Shown here piece by piece: positions 31,205-42,389 of a DNA stretch of 64,000 nucleotides. Source of the stretch: Sambucus nigra (Eukaryota > Streptophyta > Magnoliopsida > Dipsacales > Adoxaceae); contig OX422210.1 in NCBI GenBank assembly GCA_949130495.1, positions 636,020,585-636,084,584 of the forward strand, given 5' to 3'. Every line of letters begins with the position of its first letter. Position 1 is the stretch's first letter. The notes under the pieces were generated by a model. That model ran no database searches and was not told where the DNA came from. It saw only the letters and a program-made list of their open reading frames with translations. The translations under genes and the position numbers were made by a program.

Positions 31205-33231
31205 GTTACTAACACTTTTTTTCCTTTTTATTCCTTTCTCGCCCGTTCCTCTTCGTGTTTTTTCTGATATGTTATATTTTTCTTTTCAGGTTATTTTTTA
31301 GCTAAAGTAAAGAACCAAGAACTTGATCCCCGCAAGCTTAGAGCCACTGAGAGGGTTAAGGAAAATCTTGCTGACGATTAGCATCCTCGGTCGACTGCTT
31401 ATCTGCTCAAGTATAAGAACACTACCTCTAGTTTCACTGCTACGTCGATTGACACCATCCCTGATTTGGATATTCGAGAGGAAGAAAATCGTGGCCCTTA
31501 TGAGATAATTCAGCTCGAGGAAGAAAGCGAAGAAAAGAAAAGAGGGGAAGAAGAAAGTAAAGATAAGGGGTCAGTAGAAGACAATGAAGAAGGAACCAGT
31601 GAAAAAAAAGAAGAACAAGAAGAAGAAATAGCGCCACCCAAAAGAAGGTGTACAATCCTCCCTGATGACGATAACGATCTGCTGTCTGATCGGATGAAGT
31701 CTTTAAAAAGAAAAGACGAGGACTCCCCCAAGGCTGGTGGCTCCAAATCGGGAGACAGGGAGATCGAGGTGAAGAAGAAGAAGAGAGGAGGAGAGAAAGA
31801 GAGAAAAAGAAAAGATGAGGGCACGGTACTGAAGGCCCTAATTGTGCCTTCTTATGTTCTTGTTGCGAGGAGGAAGAGTGTGGATAACTCCCCCTATCTT
31901 GCCCCGTGCACTACTAGAAGGGGTTGTACTTGTTGTCTACCGCGAGCGGTCGATAAAGATGAATGGCGACTAGTTAGCTCTAAAATCAGCCCAAGGGATT
32001 GCTTTGGTACATCACATTTCTCTAAAACAAATTAATTCTTTCCTTTTAGGTAAAATTGATTTGCGTTTCTCTTCTTTCTGCAATTTGTTTCTGATTTCAC
32101 CATATTGCTCCGTAGTCGGGCTGACCAGTCGAAGAAGAACGTCGAGATGGAAGAGTCCCTGATGAGCCCCTAAGAGGTGTTGGCCAATGCTAAGGTCACT
32201 TTTGACCAAGAGAAGCAGAGGGCTTTGGACGCTCTTAAGGAGCAGCCAGTGAAAGAGCTCGTCGACCTCCAGGAGGCTTATATCCAAGTAATTGATGATA
32301 AACTAAAGGTAATAAAAGCCAACAAGTAACTATCTGCCAAGGTGGACAAGTTAAAGGGAGATGTTGCTTGTGCCTGGGATAACGCATACAATGAAGGCTA
32401 GGAGGCTGCGTACGACGATGCTGAGCACCAGATTGTCTACATTCGATAGTTGGGCTTTAAGAAGGGCTGGAACCAAGCTTTGGTTGCTGCATAGGGACTC
32501 CCCCTTATTCTCCCAGCACGAGCCAGGCCCAAACCCGATGGATGTTGAGGAGCCTCTGACCGACCAGCTCCTGTTCAAACTGGGATAAGCTTGTTGATCC
32601 TGTTGCAGGAGACCTTTTTGCTGGCCAAGTTGCGGGCAATGTTGGCGCGATCATGGTTGTTGACGATCAAGTTGCCCTAGTTATTGATAAGGTGTAGACC
32701 TTTGTTGTTGGTCCAGAGTTTTTGCTTTTTTTGTCCTTTATTATTGTCATTTTTTATGGTTTTCAAACTTGTAGTCGGCATATTCCCCCATTTATGTTTA
32801 AATGAAAAGAAACTTTTCGTTGTTAATCTTGTGTTGGTACTGATGTTCATTAAAATCTTTTGTTTATTCCATTGATTGTAGCCCATTGGTATAAATGAGT
32901 ATATACCCGTAAACTCTCCATTGGGACAAATTCTTGGGCCAAATGTCGACCTGAAGGCTCGCAAGGCCTTTGTAAAGATCTGCAAATATCTGAGACCAAG
33001 GAACTAGCAGTATAAGGACCACTCTGAATTAGTTTCTAAGCTTAAAGACAATCTCCAAGAGATGGAAGAGGTCAGGAATTCAGTCCAAAAGGAGGTAAAT
33101 GAGCTGAGAGCTAAACTTCTGGATATCAGTGAAGTAAATCAAGTGAGCGATCTGATCCAGAGGGAGAATGATGATTTAAATAGGGAGATTGCTCGTCTGA
33201 AGGAGAACATCCCTGTAACACACCAGAAGTA
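31205..33231 (+). pseudogene. Antisense extra ORF of element C, second part, cut by A on the left and E on the right
   Basis: After an intron-like CT-rich stretch ending TTTTCAG (about 31289), exon sequence matches element A from about 13214. It has a Pro-x-x-Leu-Arg-Ala-x-Glu segment, then a long frame (31466-32035). That frame goes from acidic Glu/Ser-rich to Lys/Arg-rich around an Asp-Asp-Asp-Asn-Asp motif that also occurs in A. A further intron-like stretch lies near 32036-32085. Coiled-coil exons follow to about 32590 and again at 32940-33231, with in-frame stops at several places. The sequence ends where the Tekay-like LTR E begins. Presumably the encoded protein is nuclear (basic tracts), but its role is unknown. 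Confidence 0.62.
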
Positions 33232-33880
33232 TGTAATACCCCATAATTTTAATAAATTTTTATACTGAAATTTTTTAGGATTAATTAAATTAAAATGGAA
33301 AATTAATCCGGATTGAAATAAATATTAATTAGTGAGACAAGGGTTAATGTTTATTTGTATTGAATATTACTTAGTGAATGAGTAATGAATTGATAATAAA
33401 GTGTTATAATTGTCTTGAGTGAGACATACAACAGTTACGGCAAATTTAGTCGGGACGTGCGTGGTTAGTCGTGTCGAGACTTAATTTTGGAAAGTAAAAT
33501 GTAATTTCATTTTAGATAATTCAAATGGTTATTTCAAGTGCATCAGTGTGTCTGGAAGGGTCGAAATAGTCAGAAAAATGTACTTGGGGGGTTTAGTTTG
33601 GATCTCGAGTCATTTTAAGCCAAACCGACACCCTGGAGGGGTATTTTGATCTTTTAGATTTTTGGAGTAAAAAGACCTACGAAATTCCTAAGTGTATATC
33701 AGCTGGTAGGTTAAGGTTTCTAGGGTTATATTTTACAAAATCAAAGAGAGATGACTAAAAGAGGAAGAAAAATAGTTCCTAGGCTTAACCCAACATTCTT
33801 GCACCACCACCACCGCCGTTGGGTAGATTGGAAGGAGAGGAACGCCACCCTACCACCATTCTACAAAAATTCAGACCTAC
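33232..33880 (+). repeat. Element E: Tekay-like LTR, left part
   Basis: It starts TGTAATACCCCATAATTTTA, the same TGTAATACCCC start as the minus-strand LTR of element B, and its sequence layout resembles that LTR (for example GACCAAAATGCC-like words, here on the opposite strand, around 33640). It is cut at 33876-33880 by element D, whose duplication CCTAC lies there, and continues at 58252. No internal region of a Tekay element follows, so it appears to be a solo LTR. Confidence 0.65.
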
Positions 33881-34301
33881 TGATGCGACCACAAATATGT
33901 CTAAAGTGTGTGCTTTATAGACTCAAGTGCAAGCCTGTCGTGTTAGTAATAATCTGATAAGTCGGGATCGTATCCACAGGGAACAGAAATTGGTAATTCT
34001 GAATAACATAGGAAAAGCTTATTTAACCTTCAGATGATTCCTAAAAGGAAAGAAAAGATGATGATTGATGGTTTGGAATTTCCAAATGATGATGAAATAA
34101 AAATTTAGAATGAATTACTTGCACAAAAACAACTAAGAATTTTAAAGAGAATAGATATGAGTATGAGAGGAAATAGGTTAGTGTAGATGGGTGTCTATCA
34201 ATAAAAAAAGCAAATAAAATAAAAATGCTTCTTTTATTAATGACATCCGAGAGGTGACCGTGAGGGTCACCCAGAAGTCCAAAATCCATTGCAAGGTTCA
34301 G

Positions 34302-35060
34302 CTCCACTGCAAGGGTCAGCGCCGCTGCAAGTGTCCGCGCCGCTGCAAGGGTCGGCACCGCGTCAAGTGTCGACGCTGCTGCAAGGGTCAGCGCCGTTGC
34401 AAGTGTCCGCGCCACTACAAGTGCCAGCGCCGCTGTAAAGGTCGGCACCACTTCAAGTGTCAGCGCCGTTGCAAGTGTCAGCGTCGCTGCAAGTGTCTGC
34501 GCCGCTGTAAGGGTCATCGCCGCTTCAAGTGCCAGCGCCGCTGCAAGGGTCGGTGCCGCTGCAAGTGTCAGCGCCGCTGCAAGTGTCCGCGCTGCTGCAA
34601 GGGTCGGCACCGCTTTAAGTGTCGGCGCCGCTGCAAGGGTCAGCGCCACTGCAAGGGTCGGCGCCGCTTCAAGTGCCAGCGCCGATGCAAGTGTCGGAGC
34701 CGTTGCAAGTGTCCACGCCGCTGCAAGGGTTGGCACCGCTTTAAGTGTCAGCGCCGCTGCAAGGCTCGGCGCCGCTTCAAGTGCGAGTGCCGCTGCAAGT
34801 GTTAGCACCGCTGCAAGGGTCAGCGCCGCTGCAAGTGCCAGCACCGCTTCAAGTGCCAGCGCCGCTGCAAGGGCCAATGTCGTTGCAAGTGTCTGCGCCG
34901 CTGCAAGGGCCGGCACCGCTTCAAGTGTCGGCGCCGCTGCAAGGGTCAGCACCGTTGCAAGTGTCCGCGCCGCTACAAGGGTCGGCAGCGCTTCAAGTGC
35001 CAGCGCCGCTGCAAGTGTCTGCACCGCTGCGAGGGTCAGCGCCGCTTCAAGCCTCAGCGC
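34302..35060 (+). repeat. 18-bp minisatellite, about 42 units
   Basis: The unit is close to GCCGCTGCAAGTGTCAGC, with regular variants (GGGTC for TGTC, CTTCAAG for CTGCAAG). It is far more GC-rich than its surroundings. Because 18 is a multiple of three and the unit lacks stops, long open frames arise on both strands (183 codons plus, 369 codons minus); these are side effects rather than evidence for genes. Copies of a ~40-bp segment containing GAGGTG(A/C)CCGTGAGGGTCA flank the array at about 34250 and 35096. Degenerate units continue to about 35240. Confidence 0.93.
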
Positions 35061-35950
35061 CACTACAGCAAGGGTCACTACAGCAATAACATTCGAGAGG
35101 TGCCCGTGAGGGTCACCACAGAAATCCAAAATTAAGAAGTACCACTGCAAGGGTCAGCGTCGCTGCAAGGGTCATTGCAGTAATGACAGTCGAGAGAGTC
35201 AGCGTCACTACAAGGCTCACCGCCACTGCGAGGGTCACTGCAGAAATGTTATTCGAGAAGTGCCGCTACAAGAGTTTCGGCAGAAACTCATATTGAGGGA
35301 ATAGCTATCACGAGCAACTCCTCATCATGAAACATCAGTCTCTAAATGAACAACAACACTAACACTTTACTTTCTTGTACAGGTTGCCTAGTCGAGCAAG
35401 CAGGGCTCGAACAGGCGCGTTGGGACCTCCTGGGATTTTTGGCTTGGCGGATGAGGGACAAGGTATGTTGAGCAAGCTCAACCACTTAGCGCTATAGGAT
35501 TGGTAGAATACTAGTAGGAAGACCGAGAAGTCACTCAAGACTACACACACTTCACACTTGATCACAAGTGAAGTGAACAGCCAAAGAGCTGGCTACTCAT
35601 AAGAAATAAACTCTTTATAAGAAAATGACTTTTCCAGAAGAAGGGGTCCTCAAGGTCCCTCTCAAGAAAAATAACATTTTTTAGAGGAAAGGAGTCCTTA
35701 AGGTCTCCTCTCTCAAGATTTGCAAAATTGCACCACAAGTTACCGTTTCAAAAGATAATTACCAAATCTGATATTTTGTTTCCATTAGGGGACATATGTG
35801 CTTTTTGACTTTTGGTCGACGCCAGGTGGCGCCTGTAGAGGGGACAGGCAGGCTGCCACAGGTAGGGACAAATGGTACACTTCAGACATTGTTCCCCACC
35901 AACTCTCTCAATTTTGGCGCCCAAAAATGCCACTCACCCCTAACGCCCCA

Positions 35951-35960
35951 ATATAAATAG
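35951..35960 (+). promoter_or_regulatory. TATA box of insert G
   Basis: ATATAAATAG lies in an otherwise GC-balanced stretch about 370 bp before the right end of G, the usual spacing for a long plant LTR promoter. Transcription would run rightward. Confidence 0.5.
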
Positions 35961-36980
35961 ACCTCTGGGCAAGGGCAAGAAAAAGAGATAATAGAAATTG
36001 CACTATTACTCTGCCAAAATATCACCAGCCCTACCTAAGTATTCTCTCCCTGCACATTCTCTTAGTGCTGAGTGCCTTGTTCCTTCACTCCCCACTGACA
36101 GCCTTCACTCTCAGGTGTTTCCCTTGAGAAAATTACTATTTTTGCTGTGAAAGTTCATCTTCTTGCAGGGAGTGAGTTGAAGCTTGAGTTCCATTGTTAC
36201 GAGAAGGAGAAGTTTTCTTCAGAAGTTGCACCAGGAAACCTTGGGGACCTTGCAGGCAGCGTCCATTGGAGTGGGTCACGCCTCACCCTTTCCAGTTATT
36301 CATAGACCCCAGTCTCACTACCCTCCTACAGTTAGGATACAATCCCCCAATCCATAATAATTTACCGTATATAATACTAGAATTGTAAATTAAAACTTAA
36401 CTGAATCCAGACTTTAGAGATCCTAAGCATTACATATATGAGGGAACTAACCCGCATCATATGAAATCAAAAGTAAATATAAAACGGTGTAGAACAATCA
36501 CAATTGCATAGTATTCTTAAACATCCCAAGTACGTCGGGCAAGAGAGATTAAAAGAACTACCATGTTCGTATAATTTCCCTACACGATTCGTCAATTTTT
36601 AATTTAAACTCTATTTTCTACATAGGTAATTTACCTAGGGATGGGTTCATGCATACCAACCCTTGAAAAGTTAGCTAGACGTGGTTTTGTTAAATGAAAA
36701 CAAAATTATAACTATGCATGGAATCATATATATAAGAAACATAGCTTCAAAAGAGAATTGCAAAAACAATTGAGAATCGAATTGAAAATAAAATAGAGAA
36801 ATAAACAAGAGAATTGAAATTGATACTTGGATTGAAGATTGAAATTTGTAACCAAAACGTGGAAAGAGAATTGAACTTGAATCTCCTTTTGCCTCGAACT
36901 TACAAAGTAGGGTTTCTAAATCCTAAGAAAAATATGAAATTGTCTTGTCTGCCAAAAATCCCCCTATTCCCCTAGGTCTT

Positions 36981-36993
36981 GGCCTTTTATAAC
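36981..36993 (-). promoter_or_regulatory. TATA box of element D LTR1
   Basis: The minus strand reads GTTATAAAAGGCC. The same word is conserved in LTR2 (about 47770-47782) and LTR3 (about 57564-57576), in agreement with leftward transcription of gag-pol. Confidence 0.65.
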
Positions 36994-37649
36994 ATCTAAA
37001 AAATCGTTTTTATAGTTAATAAAAAATGAATTATACAAGAAATTCCAAGAGTTAAAACTCTTCGGCTCCCATAATAAATGCCAGAAATTTGAACAATCGG
37101 ATCGATCCGGATCCCATCGGATCAGTTCGTTTTCCCTTAGCTAGATCGATTTTTTTATCTCTTATCGGACCGGACCGATATCAGATCGGTTTATTTTTCA
37201 TCGGTTTTGTATCTATCCGGGGGCTACTGGAATAAAGACATTTCAGATCGGTCCGACCTCAACCGGATCAGTCCGATATTCTTCAATTTTTTACTTTTTC
37301 CTCCAACTTTGTCTTGCCAAATCTTTTGATCTAGAGTTCCGATTTGACTGTCGTGTCTTCCTATGCTCTTGTAGTTAGATTGTCTTCAACTTTCATTTAG
37401 GCTTCAATTTCGAACTCCGGGTGTAGATTTACGCTCTTGCCTTCGACTTGTCTTCCGTTCTTTCGGTTTCTTTCTTTCTTTTCCTGCACTAAATATCTGT
37501 AAAAACAATAAGAAATACACAAAACTCGGGGCACTTGTTATAAGAAGTCATTAGCAATGATATGGTATAAAAGTAAATCAAGTACGTTGCTCGAGATATT
37601 AAAATTATTAAATTAAGGGGCTAAATTCAGAATAATTTATGCTTAGTCA

Positions 37650-39099
37650 AATCCCCCTAACTTTGCACGTCCCGGGCAATGTAAATGAAGCTAATCACAA
37701 TCCCATTCTTGATAATTCCTTTATTAAAATAAAATTCCAGTTTCGCAGGCAAGCAATTACATTGAGCATATGCAACAAGCATTTAAACCCCTAGGTTACC
37801 CTAGTAGGACGAGTTTTGTCTCGTGAGGGTTTGCAGTGAATATACCCACAAAATTCTTTATTGACTCAAATAAATATCAAAATACTTAAAAATTATACAA
37901 TTTAAACTTTTCGAAAAATAATCACCATAAATTCATATTCAAATGTCTCAAACCATAGTGTGTGTGTGTGTGCAAAGCCAGAAATTAAACCTCAAATTTC
38001 CACCGATTGAGCATTACGTTACTTTCGAAAATACGTTTTGATTCAAATTCTTACGAATGCACTCACAAACGAATCACTCGGATTGTGGTTGTTTTCTCTC
38101 AGTATGCATGATATAAGGAGTATATATAATGGACACAAATTCACGCATACAAAATTGAAAAGAAGGAAATATATGGTGAAAAGATCTCATCATCGAAATA
38201 AAGTTATTAGGAAATGGGAAACATCATCTCTTAATCACACCATTTTAATCTTTTTTATTATCATTTTATGTCTTAGCTCTCCATGCAGTAATTAATTTCG
38301 CCGTTCGGACTCGGTTAGGACTTTTTCAGGTTTTAAGGTGTAATGGGTACAAGGAAATGGGTTTGAAAATTTTGGAATTGAAAACTATTCTTAAGATGTC
38401 CATGAGTGCTTTTCCGGGCTTTTGCTTATTTTTTTATTCTTTTTCTATTTTTTTCTATTTTCACACTTTTCTTTTCTTGTTATTTTTTTTAGCATTTCTA
38501 TTCTTTTCTTGCCCCTTCTTACGCACTTTTCGGACTTGATGAATATTCAATTTTCACAATTTCGGGCTATTTGGGTTTTTCGAGTTATCAAACGAAAGGG
38601 AAATATTTTATTAGGCTCAAAGTGGGTTGCAAAGGGATAATTTTTTTTCACAACTTTATTATGGCTAATATTTTTGGGTTAAACAAAAGAGGACCTACTT
38701 CATTGTCCAAATTGCTAATCACATTACCATATGCATCTCGAGATTAGTTAAGTTTAGAGATACATTTAGCACAAATTTCGAAACAACATTTCACATATTT
38801 CCCATAACATGATCAAAACAAAGGATTGAGATCATCAACGACTTATTAAAACGCTGAAAAGAACTTTGAGTTAATCATATACTCGAATTGATTTAAAAAC
38901 TCATAAAAAATTAAAAGGCTCGAAATCTCACCGGGTTTGATCAATCTCCACTCTTATTCGTTAAGTCGTCAATTTTCTTTCAATTTCCACCTTCGGTCTA
39001 TTTTGGCTTAGTGCATTTTGATTGTTAACAATTTGAGACTTTAAATAGAATAAATGTGATATTTTTGAAAAATTTAAATTCTAATTTTTATTTATTTTG

Positions 39100-39156
<57 letters not shown>

Positions 39157-39490
39157 TTTTGAATTGCGATATTTTATGAATACTCACTTATCATCCCCCC
39201 TAACTTAGTCTTTTGCATTGTCCACAATCAAAAGGACGAAGCGCTAAATAAGACGAAATAAGGAGTGCGAGAGATAAAACAAGCAAATAACTACAACTAA
39301 AAATATTCATTAAAACGTAGTTGTGTACACAAGAGATCAAAACGTGAACAAAGCAATATAAGGTAAAAACAGATGGGGAGTGTGAAATGAGGCAACAAGT
39401 GGTGTTTACTGTGCTGGAGGGTGGTGGGAACTTTTGGTGTATTGGGGTCATAAGGATCGTAAAAATATGCAGGAAGTGGGGCATTGGGAC
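37650..39490. other. Untranslated 3' region of element D, copy 1
   Basis: This AT-rich stretch between the env-like ORF and LTR1 is matched by 48438-50250 in copy 2. A TG repeat occurs at 37958-37972 and a long AT repeat at 39107-39148. No coding signal is seen; small plus-strand frames here (for example 38038-38295) are present in both copies but have no recognised motif. Confidence 0.6.
39107..39148. repeat. (AT)n microsatellite, about 21 units, followed by a T run
   Basis: The array is uninterrupted. Copy 2 of the element has only a short interrupted form at about 49898-49918, so the array grew after the two internal regions separated. Confidence 0.93.
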
Positions 39491-39494
39491 CCAG

Positions 39495-40589
39495 CTAGAG
39501 GCTGTAAAGATCAGCCTGTAAGCGCATCAGCATACTAGTATCGCGATGGTAGGCGCGTTGATCATTGCGATACTCATTCATAAAACCATCAAACCTAGTC
39601 TCCAAGGCTACAATGCGATCGGGGAGACCCTCCTCATCCGGTATGTAATCCGGATCAGCATCTTCGTTATACTCAGTTTCATCACCTTCTCCCATCTCAA
39701 CATCTGTCGGACCAACACCCTCCTCCTCATCGGGCGACTCATCATCCGAGGCATCACTATCACCCCGACGTGCTCGGATCAACTCAATCTATTTGACACT
39801 GCGAGTGCGAGATTCTTACCCAATTGGCTTTGGTAGGTGAATAAGATCTTGCGAGGGAATAATACCGGCGTCTTTAAGAATGGACGTGACGAGAAGACCA
39901 TAAGGAAGATGTGTCTTACCCTTCTTTTCTAGCGCCATGTAAATGATATCATTATAAAATGTGCGGGCCAAATTGATAACAGTTTCATGGGAAAAAAAAT
40001 GATGGACCAGCGTGGCTTGACGCGGTCGCATAACCGAATCATTTGAAGTTTGCAACAGGTTGGCACAAACGATGTGAAGAGTGATTCGGGCCTTGTCGCA
40101 TAAACGACCCACAGGAAAAGTCCCGGTGTTACAAACCGAACCTAGAGCGATGTGAGACATGCAAACATCTTTTAAAATAGGTGGATCGTTGCTGGGATAT
40201 AAAAATTAGTCTAGAGTGACCACACCTTAGGATGCGAGTTTCTGTGCCAGAATTTCTAATGAGAACGGGAGAGGTGTCGAATCGACAAATGCTTGAGATT
40301 CGAAATCCACCGTACGTACTAGGGAACCATAAAATGAGCGTACTTTATTTTCCCACACTGCTTCGTATAGTTCATTACAAAATTTGCACCAACCTCTGGA
40401 CATGAACAAGCCGGTGATAGAATTAGGAAGCTTATTCCGAAGCACCTGACGCTCAATGTGGATTTTTCTCGTAGGACCAAAGAAACGGCGGCACCAAATT
40501 CCTTCATGGCGAGAACGATATTCTCCATTACCATCTGGCAGTACTTCAATGGAGTTGTATTTCTGGGGGGCAACTATTAGAGCTAACAA
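39495..40589 (-). pseudogene. Athila env-like ORF, copy 1
   Basis: Three open segments in order (40589-40227, 40160-39816, 39782-39495) form one protein with a few stops. The first has an Arg-Gly-Trp-x-x-Phe motif and a Val-x-x-Phe-Tyr-x-x-Leu segment. The second reads Val-Cys-x-x-x-Thr. The third is very acidic and then has a coiled-coil-like Asp-Arg-Ile-Val-Ala-Leu-Glu segment. The position directly after pol and on the same strand is that of the additional ORF of Athila elements, historically called env-like. No clear signal peptide or membrane segment is visible, so an envelope role is unproven. Copy 2 (50254-51348) is almost the same. Confidence 0.65.
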
Positions 40590-41249
40590 ATGCTGGACAG
40601 AAAAATAGAGTAGAGAATGGAGATGGAGGTGTGAAGATAGAATGGGGATAAATGGTTTGTATTTATAGGTGTGATGAGGGAGAGGGTGGAAGGATTTGGT
40701 GGGAAATAAAGGAGGGAAAATGAATGGGTAAGGGTTGTATGAAATTTTTGGGGATTGAAAAGATTTGGGAGGTTAAGAGGTCTTAACCTCGGGAAGGGAC
40801 ACAAACTGCAGATATCCGGACCGATCCGAGTTCAGATCGGACCGATCCGTCCTTTTAATGTGTTTTTTGACTTTAACTGACCGAATCGGTTTGTTTTTCT
40901 CGGGGCCAAACCGATCCGGTTTGAAAAAAAATGCATGCTTCCCCTGTTCAGATTATTGGTCACTCTCTTTGCAATTTTTACTATCCCAACATACCTTCCA
41001 ATGCACATGGACTTCGAAACTTCTCAGAACTTCCATCTAAATCCTAAATGCTCTCATGACACGTGCACGACTCCCGCCTCTAATAGTGACACACAACTAT
41101 GAATTCCTAACTAACTTAAAATCCTATCACTATTATACACAAATTTCACCCCATACACGTCGGGGGTGCGATGACCTCTCCTAATTAGCTCAGTCATTCC
41201 CCATAAATGGGGTTCGACAACCAGATTATGTCAGCTTCTATAACAACCG
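40590..41249. other. Spacer between pol and the env-like ORF, copy 1
   Basis: It contains purine-rich stretches and, at 40815-40925, GATCGGACCGATCC-like words similar to those in the LTRs of the same element. These may act as regulatory sites for the downstream ORF. No coding sequence is recognised. Confidence 0.45.
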
Positions 41250-42200
41250 CTTCCAAATATGGCTTGAGACGTTGTCCGTTAAACCTTGAATGTGTTCCCC
41301 CCTTTTTGATCCTCTAATTCAACAGCTCCATGGGGGAACACTTTGTTAATAATGAATTGACCAGTCCATCGTGACCGCAATTTTCCATGAAATAAGTGTA
41401 ACCTCGAGTTGTAGAGAAGTACTTTCTATCCCGAATGAAACTCTTTACGTCGAATGATTTTATCGTGAGCTCGTTTCATTCGTTCCTTTGAGATTTTAGC
41501 AATTTCATACGCATCGTTGCGTATTTCTTCTAACTCATTCAACTGAAGTTGGCGTGCTTCACCGACTTTCTCTATGTTAAAGTTCACTCTTTTAATATCC
41601 CAATACCCTTGTGTTCAATTTTAACAGGAAGATGACAAGATTTTCCATACACAAAACGAAATGGGGACATCCCAAGGGAATTCTTATATGCAACGATAAG
41701 CCCAGAGCGCATCATTCAATTTGAGAGACCAATCTTTCCTGTTAGGTTCGACTGACTTCTCCAAGATATTCTTGATTTCTCGATTTGCTAGCTCGGCCTG
41801 GCCATTTTATTGGGGGTGATAATTCGTTTCAACTTTATGGACGACTCCGTACTTTTTCATTAGTTTTTCCATTAGCCTATTGGAGAAATGAGTGCCAATA
41901 TCACTGATGATAGCCTTAGGAGATCCGAAGCGAGAAAGTATGTGTCTTTTAATGAATTTTATCACCACCTTATTATCATTCGTCCTTGTAGCTATTGCAT
42001 ATACCCATTTTGAGATGTAGTCTACTGCGACGAGGACGTATAGAAAGCCAAAATAGGGTGAAAAAGGTCCCATGAAGTCAATTCCCCAGTAATTAAAAAA
42101 CTCTATGACGAGTATGGGGGTTAATGGCATCATGTCACGGCGAGTAATAGCTCCCATTCTTTGGCATCTATCACACGATTTACAATAACTATTCACATCT
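41250..42200 (-). pseudogene. Element D integrase, copy 1
   Basis: The frame 42196-41807 contains the zinc-binding Cys-x-x-Cys (Cys-Lys-Ser-Cys-Asp-Arg-Cys-Gln), Gly-Ile-Asp-Phe-Met-Gly-Pro with the first catalytic Asp, and Ile-Ser-Asp-Ile-Gly-Thr-His-Phe with the second; Ile stands where copy 2 has Asn. It stops after Tyr-His-Pro-Gln at 41809-41807, just before Asn-Gly-Gln-Ala-Glu with the catalytic Glu. That stop is also present in copy 2. Downstream pieces include a Leu-Ala-Tyr-Arg-Thr-like region near 41690, where a two-base difference from copy 2 shifts the frame. The C-terminal part lies at about 41500-41200. Confidence 0.8.
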
Positions 42201-42389
42201 CGAAAGATTGTGGGCCAAAAGAGATCGCTTTGCGGGATTTTAGCAGCCGTTTTATTTTTAGAGAAACGACCTCCACAAGCCTTCGTATGACAAAATCGAA
42301 TTACCCCTTAAATTTCTTCATCAGGTACACATTTTTGGATGATTTGATCGGCGTAATACTTAAACAGATATGGATCATCATAAAAGAAT

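Larger units (their letters stand above)
34182..36330 (+). mobile_element. Insert G: LTR-like element (probable solo LTR), 2149 bp
   Basis: It begins TGTAGATGGG and ends CCCTCCTACA, so its ends form the short inverted repeat TGTAG...CTACA. The duplication GTTAG flanks it (34177-34181 and 36331-36335), and the uninterrupted site is seen in LTR2 and LTR3. There is no gag or pol. A plus-strand TATA box (ATATAAATAG, 35951-35960) sits about 370 bp before the right end, as expected for the promoter of a long LTR. The left half is dominated by an 18-bp minisatellite. Most simply it is a solo LTR of a gypsy element whose family I cannot name. Confidence 0.78.
33881..37649 (-). repeat. LTR1 (3' LTR) of element D, containing insert G
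   Basis: Without G (34182-36330) and one GTTAG copy it is 1615 bp, equal in length to LTR2 within one base. It starts TGATGCGACC (TGACGCGACC in LTR3) and ends GCTTAGTCA. A minus-strand TATA box is preserved at about 36983-36992 (GTTATAAAAGG). The U3 side contains many GATCGATCCGG-like palindromic words (37095-37290). The purine tract TTAGGGGGATT lies at 37660-37650. Confidence 0.9.

Noticed and set aside
33747..33957. Plus-strand frame across the E/D junction
   Set aside because: It crosses the boundary between two mobile elements and has no domain.
34041..35150. A 369-codon minus-strand frame and a 183-codon plus-strand frame over the GC-rich array
   Set aside because: Both follow from an 18-bp unit without stops, giving six-residue periodic proteins in several frames at once. 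No non-repeat domain supports either.
38038..38295. Small plus-strand frames conserved between the two Athila internal regions (also 48738-49091)
   Set aside because: Conservation is explained by duplication of the whole element. The region is AT-rich 3' untranslated sequence and the frame length differs between copies.
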